DNA of 64,000 nt, taken from positions 1,699,501 through 1,763,500 of the forward strand of contig NZ_CP039650.1 in assembly GCF_004923315.1 (NCBI RefSeq). Direction: 5' to 3'. Below are positions 51,253 to 60,069 of this stretch, one piece after another. Position numbers and translations under genes: made by a program. How positions within the stretch are numbered: position 1 is the first letter of the stretch; each line of letters opens with the position of its first letter. The notes beneath the pieces were generated by a model. The model worked only from the letters and a program-made list of their open reading frames with translations, made no database searches and was not told the origin of the DNA. Source of the stretch: Azospirillum sp. TSA2s (lineage in GTDB: Bacteria; Pseudomonadota; Alphaproteobacteria; Azospirillales; Azospirillaceae).

Positions 51253-52080
51253 ATGGCTCTGAAGCAATACCGCCCGATTACTCCCTCGCTCCGCCAGCTG
51301 GTCATCGTCGACCGCTCGGAGCTGTGGAAGGGCAAGCCGGTCAAGACCCTCACCGAGGGCCTGACCAAGTCTGGTGGACGCAACAACACCGGCCGCATCA
51401 CTGCGCGCCGGATGGGTGGCGGTCACAAGCGTACCTACCGTCTGGTGGACTTCAAGCGTCGCAAGTTCGACGTTCCGGCCACCGTCGAGCGGCTGGAATA
51501 CGATCCGAACCGCACGGCCTTCATCGCGCTGATCAAGTACCAGGATGGGACCCTGTCCTACATCCTGGCGCCGCAGCGCCTGAAGGTCGGCGACACCGTG
51601 ATCTCCGGCGAGCGTGTCGACGTGAAGCCCGGCAACGCGATGCCGCTGAAGAACATCCCGGTCGGTTCGATCGTGCACAACGTCGAGCTGAAGGCCGGCA
51701 AGGGCGGTCAGGTGGCTCGTTCCGCCGGCACCTACCTGCAGCTGGTCGGCCGCGACGGCGGCTACGCCCAGCTGAAGCTGCCGTCCGGTGAGCTGCGCAT
51801 GGTTCGTGGCGAGTGCATGGCCACCCTGGGTGCCGTGTCCAACCCGGACCAGATGAACACCAACCTTGGCAAGGCCGGTCGCAACCGCTGGCTGGGCAAG
51901 CGTCCGTCGGTCCGTGGCGTCGCCATGAACCCGATCGACCACCCGCACGGTGGTGGTGAGGGTCGTACCTCGGGCGGCCGTCATCCGGTCACGCCGTGGG
52001 GCAAGCCGACCAAGGGCAAGAAGACTCGTCACAACAAGAAGACGGATGGCCTGATCCTGCGCCGCCGTCATTCGAAGTAA
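51253..52080 (+). CDS. rplB: 50S ribosomal protein L2
   Basis: 275 residues; needed for subunit joining and the peptidyl transferase centre. It begins MALKQYRPITPSLRQLVIVD, and the conserved C-terminal loop PIDHPHGGGEGRTSGGRHPV contains the histidine implicated in activity. It follows rplW by 16 bases and precedes rpsS by 12. Confidence 0.98.
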   Translation: MALKQYRPITPSLRQLVIVDRSELWKGKPVKTLTEGLTKSGGRNNTGRITARRMGGGHKRTYRLVDFKRRKFDVPATVERLEYDPNRTAFIALIKYQDGTLSYILAPQRLKVGDTVISGERVDVKPGNAMPLKNIPVGSIVHNVELKAGKGGQVARSAGTYLQLVGRDGGYAQLKLPSGELRMVRGECMATLGAVSNPDQMNTNLGKAGRNRWLGKRPSVRGVAMNPIDHPHGGGEGRTSGGRHPVTPWGKPTKGKKTRHNKKTDGLILRRRHSK

Positions 52081-52092
52081 GGAGGTCGAACG

Positions 52093-52371
52093 ATGGCACG
52101 CTCCGTTTGGAAGGGCCCGTTCGTCGACGGCTATCTGCTGAAGAAGGCGGACAAGAGCCGGGCTTCGGGCCGCAACGAGATCATCAAGATCTGGTCGCGT
52201 CGTTCGACCATCCTGCCGCAGTTCGTCGGTCTGACGTTCGGCGTCTACAACGGCCACAAGTTCCTGCCGGTTCTGGTTACCGAGCACATGATCGGTCACA
52301 AGTTCGGCGAGTTCGCTCCGACGCGGACCTTCTATGGCCACGCGGCGGACAAGAAGGCGAAGAGGAAGTAA
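52093..52371 (+). CDS. rpsS: 30S ribosomal protein S19
   Basis: 92 residues; head protein that pairs with S13. It begins MARSVWKGPFVDGYLLKKAD, and the conserved end GHKFGEFAPTRTFYGHAADK is present. AAGGAGG stands about seven bases before the ATG. rplV starts three bases after the stop. Confidence 0.98.
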   Translation: MARSVWKGPFVDGYLLKKADKSRASGRNEIIKIWSRRSTILPQFVGLTFGVYNGHKFLPVLVTEHMIGHKFGEFAPTRTFYGHAADKKAKRK

Positions 52372-52374
52372 GCC

Positions 52375-52770
52375 ATGGGCAAGTCTGCCAACCCCAGCCG
52401 GGTCGCGGAGAACGAGGCTCTGGCCCGCAATCCGATGATCCGCACCAGCCCGCGGAAGCTCAACCTCGTCGCCCAGCTCATCCGGAACATGGATGCCAGC
52501 CGTGCCGTGGCCGAGCTGACCTTCTCCAAGCGCCGTATCGCCGGCGAGGTGAAGAAGGTCCTGCAGGCCGCGATCGCGAACGCCGAGAACAACCACCAGC
52601 TCGACGTCGACCGTCTGTACGTGTCGTCGGCGACGGTCGGTCGCGCTCTGGTGATGAAGCGCTTCCACGCCCGTGCCCGCGGTCGCGGCGCCCGGGTCGA
52701 GAAGCTGTTCAGCAACCTGACGATCATCGTCCGCGAGCGTGACGCCGCCGTTGCCGAGGGGGCCGAGTAA
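52375..52770 (+). CDS. rplV: 50S ribosomal protein L22
   Basis: 131 residues, including a short N-terminal extension before the conserved IRTSPRKLNLVAQLIRNM. The tunnel hairpin lies in KRFHARARGRGARVEKLFSN. It overlaps rpsC by one base (TAATG). Confidence 0.98.
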   Translation: MGKSANPSRVAENEALARNPMIRTSPRKLNLVAQLIRNMDASRAVAELTFSKRRIAGEVKKVLQAAIANAENNHQLDVDRLYVSSATVGRALVMKRFHARARGRGARVEKLFSNLTIIVRERDAAVAEGAE

Positions 52771-53519
52771 TGGGTCAGAAAATCAATCCGATCGGGCTGC
52801 GCCTCGGCATCAACCGGACCTGGGACAGCCGTTGGTTCGCCAAGCGCGACTACGCCAATCTGCTGCACCAGGACCTGAAGCTGCGTGGCTATCTGCAGGG
52901 TCGCCTGCAGCAGTCCGGTTGCTCGCGCGTCGTCATCGAACGTCCGGCCAAGAAGGCCCGCATCACCATCCACTCGGCTCGTCCGGGCGTGGTGATCGGC
53001 AAGAAGGGCGCGGACATCGAGAAGCTGCGTCTTGAGCTGTCGAAGATGACCGGTAGCGAGGTGAGCCTGAACATCGTCGAAATCCGCAAGCCGGAAATCG
53101 ACGCTCGCCTCATCGCCGAGAACATCGCCAGCCAGCTCGAGCGCCGTGTGGCATTTCGTCGCGCCATGAAGCGCGCCGTGCAGTCCGCCATGCGTCTGGG
53201 CGCCCAGGGCATCCGGATCAACTGCTCGGGCCGTCTCGGCGGTGCGGAAATCGCCCGCATGGAGTGGTATCGCGAGGGCCGCGTTCCGCTGCACACCCTG
53301 CGCGCCGACATCGATTACGGTGTGGGCACCGCCAAGACCACCTACGGCACCTGCGGTGTCAAGGTGTGGGTGTTCAAGGGCGAGGTCATGGCTCACGACC
53401 CGATGGCGCAGGACAAGCGCATGGGTTCCGAGCCGGTGTCGACCGATGGCGAGCCGCGCCGCGATCGGCATGATCGTCGCGACCGTCGCGAGCGCTCCGA
53501 GCGCTCCGAACGCGAGTAA
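52770..53519 (+). CDS. rpsC: 30S ribosomal protein S3
   Basis: 249 residues. S3 lines the mRNA entry tunnel. It begins MGQKINPIGLRLGINRTWDS; the KH domain has IHSARPGVVIGKKGADIEKL. The C-terminal tail is highly charged (RDRHDRRDRRERSERSERE), an extension common in Alphaproteobacteria. It overlaps rplV by one base. Confidence 0.98.
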   Translation: MGQKINPIGLRLGINRTWDSRWFAKRDYANLLHQDLKLRGYLQGRLQQSGCSRVVIERPAKKARITIHSARPGVVIGKKGADIEKLRLELSKMTGSEVSLNIVEIRKPEIDARLIAENIASQLERRVAFRRAMKRAVQSAMRLGAQGIRINCSGRLGGAEIARMEWYREGRVPLHTLRADIDYGVGTAKTTYGTCGVKVWVFKGEVMAHDPMAQDKRMGSEPVSTDGEPRRDRHDRRDRRERSERSERE

Positions 53520-53531
53520 AGGGGCCGAGCG

Positions 53532-53963
53532 ATGCTTTCTCCCAAGCGCACGAAATTCCGTAAGGCCCACAAGGGCCGCATCCACGGCAACGCCAAGGGC
53601 GGCACCGCCCTGAACTTCGGCTCCTTCGGCCTCAAGGCCCTGGAGCCGGAGCGCATCACCGCCCGGCAGATCGAGGCGGCCCGCCGCGCGATCACCCGCG
53701 CGATGAAGCGTCAGGGTCGTGTCTGGATCCGCATTTTCCCGGACCTCCCCGTCTCCACCAAGCCCGCCGAAGTCCGCATGGGTTCCGGTAAGGGTTCGCC
53801 GGAGTACTGGGCGGCTCGCGTGAAGCCGGGTCGCATCCTGTTTGAACTGGACGGCGTGCCGGCAGATGTGGCAAAAACCGCCTTCGCTCTGGCGGCCGCG
53901 AAGCTGCCGATCAAGGTGAAGCTGGTGACCCGCCTGGGCGGTGTCGAGGAGACCGCGGCATGA
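53532..53963 (+). CDS. rplP: 50S ribosomal protein L16
   Basis: 143 residues; organises the A-site tRNA region of the 50S subunit. It begins MLSPKRTKFRKAHKGRIHGN, and RMGSGKGSPEYWAARVKPGR is characteristic. Four-base overlap with rpmC. Confidence 0.98.
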   Translation: MLSPKRTKFRKAHKGRIHGNAKGGTALNFGSFGLKALEPERITARQIEAARRAITRAMKRQGRVWIRIFPDLPVSTKPAEVRMGSGKGSPEYWAARVKPGRILFELDGVPADVAKTAFALAAAKLPIKVKLVTRLGGVEETAA

Positions 53964-54166
53964 AGGCCGTAGACATTCGTACGAAGAGCGCGGATGAGCT
54001 GAACGATCAGCTCCTCCAGCTCAAGAAGGAGCAGTTCAACCTGCGTTTCCAGAAGGCCTCCGGCCAGCTGGAGAACACCGCGCGGGTGAACACGGTGCGC
54101 CGCGACATCGCCCGCATCAAGACCATCCTCGGCGAGCGTGCCCGCTCCGCCGACGCCGGCAAGTAA
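53960..54166 (+). CDS. rpmC: 50S ribosomal protein L29
   Basis: 68 residues, a two-helix protein at the tunnel exit beside L23. KKEQFNLRFQKASGQLENTA is the family signature. The ATG overlaps the rplP stop (ATGA). Confidence 0.97.
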   Translation: MKAVDIRTKSADELNDQLLQLKKEQFNLRFQKASGQLENTARVNTVRRDIARIKTILGERARSADAGK

Positions 54167-54178
54167 GGGGGATCATCC

Positions 54179-54433
54179 ATGCCTCGCCGCGTTCTGCAGG
54201 GCACGGTGGTCAGCGACAAGTGCGACAAGACCGTTACGGTTCTTGTCGAGCGCCGTGTCATGCACCCCGTGTACAAGAAGTTCATTCGTCAGTCGAAGAA
54301 GTACGCCGCCCACGACGAGGGCAACCAGTTCAAGGTCGGCGATACCGTTTCGATCATCGAATGCCGCCCGATCTCGAAGTCCAAGCGTTGGACGGTCGTG
54401 ACGGAGTCCGCCGCCGACAGCGGCGCCGCGTGA
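54179..54433 (+). CDS. rpsQ: 30S ribosomal protein S17
   Basis: 84 residues, OB fold, early 16S rRNA binder. It begins MPRRVLQGTVVSDKCDKTVT, with KKYAAHDEGNQFKVGDTVSI downstream. AAGGGGGA precedes the ATG. rplN follows after 19 bases. Confidence 0.98.
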   Translation: MPRRVLQGTVVSDKCDKTVTVLVERRVMHPVYKKFIRQSKKYAAHDEGNQFKVGDTVSIIECRPISKSKRWTVVTESAADSGAA

Positions 54434-54452
54434 TAACGAAAGGTCGTAAACA

Positions 54453-54821
54453 ATGATCCAGATGCAAACCAACCTGGAAGTCGCCGATAACAGCGGGGCG
54501 CGCCGGGTGCAGTGCATCAAGGTGCTTGGCGGGTCCAAGCGGAAGGTCGCGACCGTGGGCGACGTCATCGTCGTCTCGGTCAAGGAGGCCATTCCGAAGG
54601 GCCGCGTCAAGAAGGGCGACGTGCATCGCGCCGTCATCGTCCGCACCGCGAAGGAACTGCGTCGGGAGGACGGGTCGGCGATCCGTTTCGACCGGAACGC
54701 CGCCGTGCTCATCAACAAGCAGGGCGAGCCGATCGGCACCCGTATTTTCGGGCCGGTCACTCGTGAACTGCGCGGCAAGAAGTTCATGAAGATCATCTCG
54801 CTGGCGCCGGAGGTGCTGTAA
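54453..54821 (+). CDS. rplN: 50S ribosomal protein L14
   Basis: 122 residues; forms an intersubunit bridge and is the docking site of the silencing factor RsfS. It begins MIQMQTNLEVADNSGARRVQ, the exact family start. It overlaps rplX by one base. Confidence 0.98.
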   Translation: MIQMQTNLEVADNSGARRVQCIKVLGGSKRKVATVGDVIVVSVKEAIPKGRVKKGDVHRAVIVRTAKELRREDGSAIRFDRNAAVLINKQGEPIGTRIFGPVTRELRGKKFMKIISLAPEVL

Positions 54822-55138
54822 TGGCCGCCAAGATCAAGACCAAGGACAAGGTCGTTGTCCTGACCGGCCGTGACAAGGGCAAGACCGGCGAGGTGTTGAA
54901 GGTTTTCCCGAAGGAGAACCGTGCCGTTGTGCAGGGCGTGAACGTGGTGAAGAAGCACCAGCGTGCCAGCGCCCGCTCGCAGGGTGGCATCATCGAGATG
55001 GAGGCGCCGATCAACGTCTCCAACCTCGCTCACGTCGATCCCAAGGATGGCAAGCCGACCCGCGTCGGTTTCAAGATCCTTGAGGATGGCCGCAAGGTGC
55101 GTGTCGCCAAGCGGTCCGGCGAAGTCATTGACCTGTGA
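54821..55138 (+). CDS. rplX: 50S ribosomal protein L24
   Basis: 105 residues; an assembly initiator with a KOW motif (KDKVVVLTGRDKGKTGEVLK). The body is standard (VVKKHQRASARSQGGIIEME). The start is coupled to rplN through a TAATG overlap. Confidence 0.98.
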   Translation: MAAKIKTKDKVVVLTGRDKGKTGEVLKVFPKENRAVVQGVNVVKKHQRASARSQGGIIEMEAPINVSNLAHVDPKDGKPTRVGFKILEDGRKVRVAKRSGEVIDL

Positions 55139-55148
55139 GGACCCGGGC

Positions 55149-55691
55149 ATGACCGCACGTCTGAAAGAAGTTTACGATTCCAAGATCCGCGCCGCTCTGA
55201 AGTCGGAATTCGGCTACAAGAACGACCTGGAAGTTCCGCGGATCGAGAAGATCGTGGTCAACATGGGTGTCGGCGAGGCTGTCGCCGACTCCAAGAAGAT
55301 CCAGCTCGCCGTGGCCGAGATGGCCGCCATCACCGGTCAGAAGCCGGTGGTGACCAAGTCGCGCAAGTCGATCGCCCAGTTCAAGCTGCGCGAAGGCATG
55401 GCGATCGGCTGCAAGGTCACGCTCCGTCGCGACCGCATGTACGAGTTCCTGGATCGCCTGGTGACGATTGCGTTGCCGCGCGTCCGTGACTTCCGCGGTA
55501 TCCCGGGTGACAGCTTTGACGGCCGTGGCAACTACGCCATGGGTGTCAAGGAGCAGATCATTTTCCCGGAGATCGATTACGACAAGATCGATCAGATCCG
55601 CGGCATGGACATCATCATCGTCACTTCGGCGAAGACCGACCAGGAAGCCAAGGCTCTCCTGAAGGGCTTCGACATGCCGTTCGTGAGCTGA
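55149..55691 (+). CDS. rplE: 50S ribosomal protein L5
   Basis: 180 residues; binds 5S rRNA and contacts P-site tRNA. Start ATG at 55149 gives MTARLKEVYDSKIRAALKSE. Signatures include KIVVNMGVGEAVADSKKIQ and GRGNYAMGVKEQIIFPEI. The frame is open further upstream, inside rplX, but that is not coding. Confidence 0.98.
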   Translation: MTARLKEVYDSKIRAALKSEFGYKNDLEVPRIEKIVVNMGVGEAVADSKKIQLAVAEMAAITGQKPVVTKSRKSIAQFKLREGMAIGCKVTLRRDRMYEFLDRLVTIALPRVRDFRGIPGDSFDGRGNYAMGVKEQIIFPEIDYDKIDQIRGMDIIIVTSAKTDQEAKALLKGFDMPFVS

Positions 55692-55706
55692 GGCTGGAGC
55701 ACGACC

Positions 55707-56012
55707 ATGGCTAAGACCAGTGCCATCGAAAAGAACAAGCGTCGCGCCAAGCTGGCCAAGCAGTACGCGAACAAGCGTGCGCGCCTGAAGGCAATCGCGA
55801 ACGACAAGACCCTCCCGCCGGAAGAGCAATTCGCTGCCCGCCTCAAGCTGGCCGAACTGCCGCGCAACTCCTCGAAGGTGCGCATCCGGAACCGCTGCGA
55901 AATGACCGGGCGTCCGCGCGCGTTCTATCGCAAGTTCAAGCTGTCCCGCGTCACGCTCCGCGAACTGGCCTCGACCGGCCAGATCCCGGGCATGACGAAG
56001 TCGAGCTGGTAA
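55707..56012 (+). CDS. rpsN: 30S ribosomal protein S14 (zinc-free type)
   Basis: 101 residues, the long form without the CXXC zinc ribbon. The C-terminal part RNRCEMTGRPRAFYRKFKLS and REL-ASTGQIPGMTKSSW are standard. It sits between rplE and rpsH as usual in spc operons. Confidence 0.98.
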   Translation: MAKTSAIEKNKRRAKLAKQYANKRARLKAIANDKTLPPEEQFAARLKLAELPRNSSKVRIRNRCEMTGRPRAFYRKFKLSRVTLRELASTGQIPGMTKSSW

Positions 56013-56025
56013 GGAGGGTCCGAGA

Positions 56026-56424
56026 ATGTCTTTGAGCGATCCGCTCGGCGATATGCTGACCCGCATCCGCAACGGTCAGCACGCCCGCATGTCCGTTGTG
56101 GTTTCCCCGGCGTCTAAGCTGCGCGTCAACGTCCTGGAAGTTCTGAAGCGTGAAGGCTTCATCCGCGGCTGGTCCGAGGAAGAACTGCGTCCGGGCGTCA
56201 AGAACCTGAAGATCGAGCTGAAGTACCACGAAGGCGAGCCTGTCATTAAGCAGATCGCCCGTGTGTCCAAGCCCGGCCGTCGCGTGTATTCGAAGATCGC
56301 TGACCTGCCCCGTGTCTACAACGGGCTGGGTCTGTCGATCCTGTCGACCCCGCGCGGCGTGATGTCGGACAATGAGGCCCGCTCCGCCAACGTCGGCGGC
56401 GAAGTCCTCTGCCGCGTGTTCTAA
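56026..56424 (+). CDS. rpsH: 30S ribosomal protein S8
   Basis: 132 residues; binds the central domain of 16S rRNA and in E. coli represses the spc operon. It begins MSLSDPLGDMLTRIRNGQHA, with the C-terminal STPRGVMSDNEARSANVGGE. AAGGAGG precedes the ATG. Confidence 0.98.
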   Translation: MSLSDPLGDMLTRIRNGQHARMSVVVSPASKLRVNVLEVLKREGFIRGWSEEELRPGVKNLKIELKYHEGEPVIKQIARVSKPGRRVYSKIADLPRVYNGLGLSILSTPRGVMSDNEARSANVGGEVLCRVF

Positions 56425-56437
56425 GGGGGATTGGCAG

Positions 56438-56971
56438 ATGTCGCGCATTGGCAAGCATCCCGTGCCGGTCCCGGCTGGCGTCGACGTGAAGGTCGACGGT
56501 CAGCAGGTCACGGCCAAGGGCAAGCTGGGGCAACTCAGCATGACCCTGATCGACGACATCACCGCCTCGCTGGAAGACGGCAAGGTGGTGGTGAAGCCGG
56601 CAAACGACAGCAAGCGCGCCCGCGTCATGTGGGCGACCTCGCGCACCCTGATCAACAACATGGTCACCGGTGTCAGCCAGGGCTTCACGATCAACCTGGA
56701 AATCAACGGCGTCGGTTACCGCGCGGCCGTGCAGGGCAAGGAGCTGGTTCTCCAGCTCGGCTTCTCGCACGACGTGAAGTACCCGATCCCGGAAGGCATC
56801 ACGATCAAGTGCGACAAGCCGACGGCCATCTCGGTCAGCGGCTATGACAAGCACAAGGTCGGCCAGGTTGCCGCCGAGATCCGCGGTTGGAAGAAGCCGG
56901 AGCCCTATAAGGGCAAGGGCATCAAGTACGAGACCGAAACCGTCCTGCGCAAGGAAGGTAAGAAGAAGTAA
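56438..56971 (+). CDS. rplF: 50S ribosomal protein L6
   Basis: 177 residues, two repeated alpha/beta domains near the sarcin-ricin loop. Start ATG at 56438 gives MSRIGKHPVPVPAGVDVKVD. The C-terminal signature is KKPEPYKGKGIKYETETVLR. rplR starts five bases after the stop. Confidence 0.98.
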   Translation: MSRIGKHPVPVPAGVDVKVDGQQVTAKGKLGQLSMTLIDDITASLEDGKVVVKPANDSKRARVMWATSRTLINNMVTGVSQGFTINLEINGVGYRAAVQGKELVLQLGFSHDVKYPIPEGITIKCDKPTAISVSGYDKHKVGQVAAEIRGWKKPEPYKGKGIKYETETVLRKEGKKK

Positions 56972-56976
56972 CCGCC

Positions 56977-57339
56977 ATGCTGAAGCCAAAGCAACTCCAC
57001 GAGCGCCGCAAGCAGCGCGTGCGCGCGCAGATTGCCAAGAAGGCCGGCGGGCGCGTTCGCCTCTCGGTCTTCCGGTCCAATCTGCACATCTACGCCCAGA
57101 TCATCGACGACGAAAACGGCAAGACGCTCGCGTCCGCCTCGTCGCTCGAGAAGGAGCTGCGCGAGCAGCTCAAGCACGGCGGCAACGTCGATGCTGCCAA
57201 GCGCATCGGCGAGCTGATCGCCGAACGCGCCAAGGCCGCTGGGATTACCGAGGTCGTGTTCGATCGCGGTGGTTACATTTACCATGGCCGGGTCAAGGCC
57301 CTGGCCGACGCCGCCCGTGAGGGCGGGCTGTCGTTCTAA
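56977..57339 (+). CDS. rplR: 50S ribosomal protein L18
   Basis: 120 residues; binds 5S rRNA together with L5. RLSVFRSNLHIYAQIIDDEN is the family signature, and the C-terminus ends DAAREGGLSF. It precedes rpsE by 12 bases. Confidence 0.98.
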   Translation: MLKPKQLHERRKQRVRAQIAKKAGGRVRLSVFRSNLHIYAQIIDDENGKTLASASSLEKELREQLKHGGNVDAAKRIGELIAERAKAAGITEVVFDRGGYIYHGRVKALADAAREGGLSF

Positions 57340-57351
57340 GGAGGCCCGGAT

Positions 57352-57921
57352 ATGGCACGTGAACGTGGGGAGCGGGACAACCGCGACCGGCAGCCGCGCG
57401 AGCGGGAAGAAAGCGAGCTGATTGAAAAGCTCGTCGGCATCAACCGCGTCGCCAAGGTCGTCAAGGGTGGTCGTCGCTTCGGCTTCGCCGCTCTGGTCGT
57501 CGTTGGCGACGGCAAGGGTCGCGTCGGCGTCGGCTCGGGCAAGGCCCGTGAAGTCCCGGAGGCCATCCGCAAGGCGACCGATCAGGCCAAGCGCGGCATG
57601 ATCCGTGTTCCGCTGCGCGAAGGCCGTACGCTGCATCATGACACCAACGGCCACTTCGGTGCCGGCAAGGTCGTGCTGCGGGCTGCTCCGGCCGGTACCG
57701 GCATCATCGCCGGTGGTCCGATGCGCGCGATCTTCGAGGCTCTCGGCGTCGCTGACGTCGTGACCAAGTCGATCGGCACGTCGAACCCGCACAACATGAT
57801 CAAGGCGACTTTCGACGCCCTGACCCAGGTCACCAGCCCGCGGTCCGTCGCGGCGCGTCGCGGTCGTCGCGTGAGCGACATCCTCGGCCGTCGCGAGGCC
57901 GGCGCCGGACAGGAGGCCTGA
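57352..57921 (+). CDS. rpsE: 30S ribosomal protein S5
   Basis: 189 residues; contributes to decoding accuracy and the mRNA entry helicase site. The highly charged N-terminal extension (about residues 1-22) precedes ELIEKLVGINRVAKVVKGGR, the start of the double-stranded RNA-binding domain. The spectinomycin loop VKGGRRFGF is wild type. Confidence 0.98.
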   Translation: MARERGERDNRDRQPREREESELIEKLVGINRVAKVVKGGRRFGFAALVVVGDGKGRVGVGSGKAREVPEAIRKATDQAKRGMIRVPLREGRTLHHDTNGHFGAGKVVLRAAPAGTGIIAGGPMRAIFEALGVADVVTKSIGTSNPHNMIKATFDALTQVTSPRSVAARRGRRVSDILGRREAGAGQEA

Positions 57922-57923
57922 TC

Positions 57924-58115
57924 ATGGCGGAGAAGAAGACCGTCGTCGTGACCCAGATCGGCAGCCCGATCGGCCGCAAGCACGACCAGCGCGAGACGCT
58001 GGTCGGTCTGGGTCTCAACAAGCTGCACCGGACCCGCGAGCTGGAGGACACTCCGGCCGTGCGGGGCATGATCGCCAAGGTCGCGCACCTGGTCCGCGTC
58101 GAGAACGAGGGCTGA
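57924..58115 (+). CDS. rpmD: 50S ribosomal protein L30
   Basis: 63 residues. QIGSPIGRKHDQRETLVGLG and LHRTRELEDTPAVRGMIAKV are the family signatures. It starts two bases after rpsE, so translation is coupled. Confidence 0.97.
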   Translation: MAEKKTVVVTQIGSPIGRKHDQRETLVGLGLNKLHRTRELEDTPAVRGMIAKVAHLVRVENEG

Positions 58116-58119
58116 GATC

Positions 58120-58605
58120 ATGACCAAGCTTAATGACCTGCGTGACAACGCCGGTGCCCGCAAGGCGCGCATGCGCGTCGGTCGCGGTATCGGTTCGGGC
58201 AAGGGCAAGACCGCTGGCCGCGGCGTGAAGGGTCAGACCTCGCGCACCGGCGTGGCGATCAACGGCTTCGAAGGCGGGCAGATGCCTCTGCACCGCCGCC
58301 TGCCGAAGCGTGGTTTCCGGAACATCTTCGCCAAGGAATACTCGGTGGTGAATCTGGGCATGATCCAGAAGGCCATCGACCTGGGCAAGCTGAACGCCGC
58401 CGAGACCATCGATGCCGCGGCGCTCAACGCCGCCGGTGTCACCGGCAAGGTGAAGAAGGACGGTGTCCGTCTGCTGGGCAAGGGCGAGCTGACCGCGAAG
58501 GTTTCCTTCACGGTCGCCGGCGCGTCCAAGTCGGCGATCGAGGCCATCGAAAAGGCGGGTGGCAGCGTCACGCTGACCGCTCCCGCCGCCGAAGCCGCCG
58601 AGTAA
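58120..58605 (+). CDS. rplO: 50S ribosomal protein L15
   Basis: 161 residues. The glycine/arginine-rich N-terminal arm (RVGRGIGSGKGKTAGRGVKG) threads into the 50S core, and the globular part follows. A GC-rich hairpin follows the stop (58617-58641) before secY. Confidence 0.98.
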   Translation: MTKLNDLRDNAGARKARMRVGRGIGSGKGKTAGRGVKGQTSRTGVAINGFEGGQMPLHRRLPKRGFRNIFAKEYSVVNLGMIQKAIDLGKLNAAETIDAAALNAAGVTGKVKKDGVRLLGKGELTAKVSFTVAGASKSAIEAIEKAGGSVTLTAPAAEAAE

Positions 58606-58616
58606 AGTTCCGCGAC

Positions 58617-58643
58617 AAGCCCGCGCTTGCGCGCGGGCTTTCG
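58617..58643 (+). terminator. Weak terminator or attenuator between rplO and secY
   Basis: AAGCCCGCGC pairs with GCGCGGGCTT around a short loop and is followed by only three T. Probably partial, lowering expression of secY-adk relative to the ribosomal proteins. Confidence 0.55.
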
Positions 58644-58728
58644 TGGCACTACAAAAAGCGAAGTCGCGAGGGGCGGCCTGCGTCATGCAGTGCCGCCCCG
58701 TTCGCGCTTACGGGACAGGGATTGGACC

Positions 58729-60069
58729 ATGGCATCAGCGGCCGAGCAGCTTGCCGCCAACATCAATTTCGGGGCTTTCTCCAAGGCGACCGAGCTGAAA
58801 AAGCGGATTTGGTTCACCTTGGCGGCCCTGATCGTCTACCGGTTGGGCACTTACATCCCGATTCCGGGCATCGATCCGCACATCCTGCAGGACGTGTTCA
58901 AGCAGCAGGGCAGCGGCATCCTGGGCATGTTCGACATGCTGGCCGGCGGGGCGCTGCACCGCATGACCATCTTCGCGCTCAACATCATGCCGTACATCTC
59001 GGCGTCGATCATCGTGCAGCTGCTGACCGCCGTGTCGCCGCAGATGGAGGCGATGAAGAAGGAAGGCGAGGCCGGGCGTAAGAAGCTGAACCAGTACACC
59101 CGATTCGGCACGGTGGCCCTCGCCACGGTGCAAGCCTACGGCCTTGCGGTCGGTCTCGAGTCGATGCGCGGCTCCACGGGAGCGGCGGTGCTCGACCCGG
59201 GCCTGTTCTTCCGCGTCGCCACGGTCATCACGCTGGTCGGCGGCACGATGTTCCTGATGTGGCTGGGTGAGCAGATCACCGCCCGCGGCATCGGCAACGG
59301 CACCTCGCTGATCATCTTCGCCGGTATCGTCGCGGAACTGCCGCGCGCGCTGGTCAACACGCTGGAACTCGGCCGTCAGGGCGCTCTGTCGACCGTCTTC
59401 ATCATCCTGATGCTGCTGATGGCCGTCGGCGTGGTGTTCTTCATCGTCTTCATGGAACGCGCCCAGCGCCGTCTGCTGGTGCAGTACCCGAAGCGACAGG
59501 TCGGCAACCGGGTGTTCGGCGGCGAAGCGTCGCACCTGCCGCTCAAGATGAACACGGCCGGCGTCATTCCGCCGATCTTCGCGTCGTCGCTGCTGCTGCT
59601 GCCGCTGACCGCGGTGGGCTTCGCCGGCGGCGAGGGGCCGGAGTGGCTGCAGGCGGTGTCGCGCTACGTCGCGCACGGCACGCCGCTCTATATGCTGCTG
59701 TACGCTTCGCTGATCGTGTTCTTCTGCTTCTTCTACACCGCCATCGTCTTCAACCCGACGGAGACGGCCGACAACCTGCGCAAGTATGGTGGCTTCATCC
59801 CGGGCATCCGTCCGGGCAAGAACACCGCCGACCACATCGACTATGTGCTGACCCGGTTGACGGTCATCGGCTCCGCCTACCTTGTGGCGGTTTGTCTCCT
59901 CCCCGAAATCCTGATATCCCAGCACTCGGTTCCGTTTTATTTTGGCGGCACCAGCCTGCTGATCGTGGTCACCGTCACGATGGACACGGTTGCGCAGATT
60001 CATTCCCACCTGCTGGCTCACCAGTATGAGGGATTGATCAAGAAATCTAAGCTTCGGGGGAGAAAGTAA
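58729..60069 (+). CDS. secY: Preprotein translocase subunit SecY
   Basis: A 446-residue channel protein with ten membrane spans. It starts at the ATG at 58729 (MASAAEQLAANINFGAFSKA). Conserved stretches include RLGTYIPIPGID in span one, MPYISASIIVQLL, and the C-terminal cytoplasmic loops FNPTETADNLRKYGGFIPGI that contact SecA and ribosomes. It overlaps adk by one base. Its place after rplO is the standard spc arrangement. Confidence 0.98.
   Translation: MASAAEQLAANINFGAFSKATELKKRIWFTLAALIVYRLGTYIPIPGIDPHILQDVFKQQGSGILGMFDMLAGGALHRMTIFALNIMPYISASIIVQLLTAVSPQMEAMKKEGEAGRKKLNQYTRFGTVALATVQAYGLAVGLESMRGSTGAAVLDPGLFFRVATVITLVGGTMFLMWLGEQITARGIGNGTSLIIFAGIVAELPRALVNTLELGRQGALSTVFIILMLLMAVGVVFFIVFMERAQRRLLVQYPKRQVGNRVFGGEASHLPLKMNTAGVIPPIFASSLLLLPLTAVGFAGGEGPEWLQAVSRYVAHGTPLYMLLYASLIVFFCFFYTAIVFNPTETADNLRKYGGFIPGIRPGKNTADHIDYVLTRLTVIGSAYLVAVCLLPEILISQHSVPFYFGGTSLLIVVTVTMDTVAQIHSHLLAHQYEGLIKKSKLRGRK

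Noticed and set aside
55149..55691. Longer rplE start inside rplX (from 54963)
   Set aside because: The extra part is the rplX gene read in another frame; L5 starts at the ATG at 55149.
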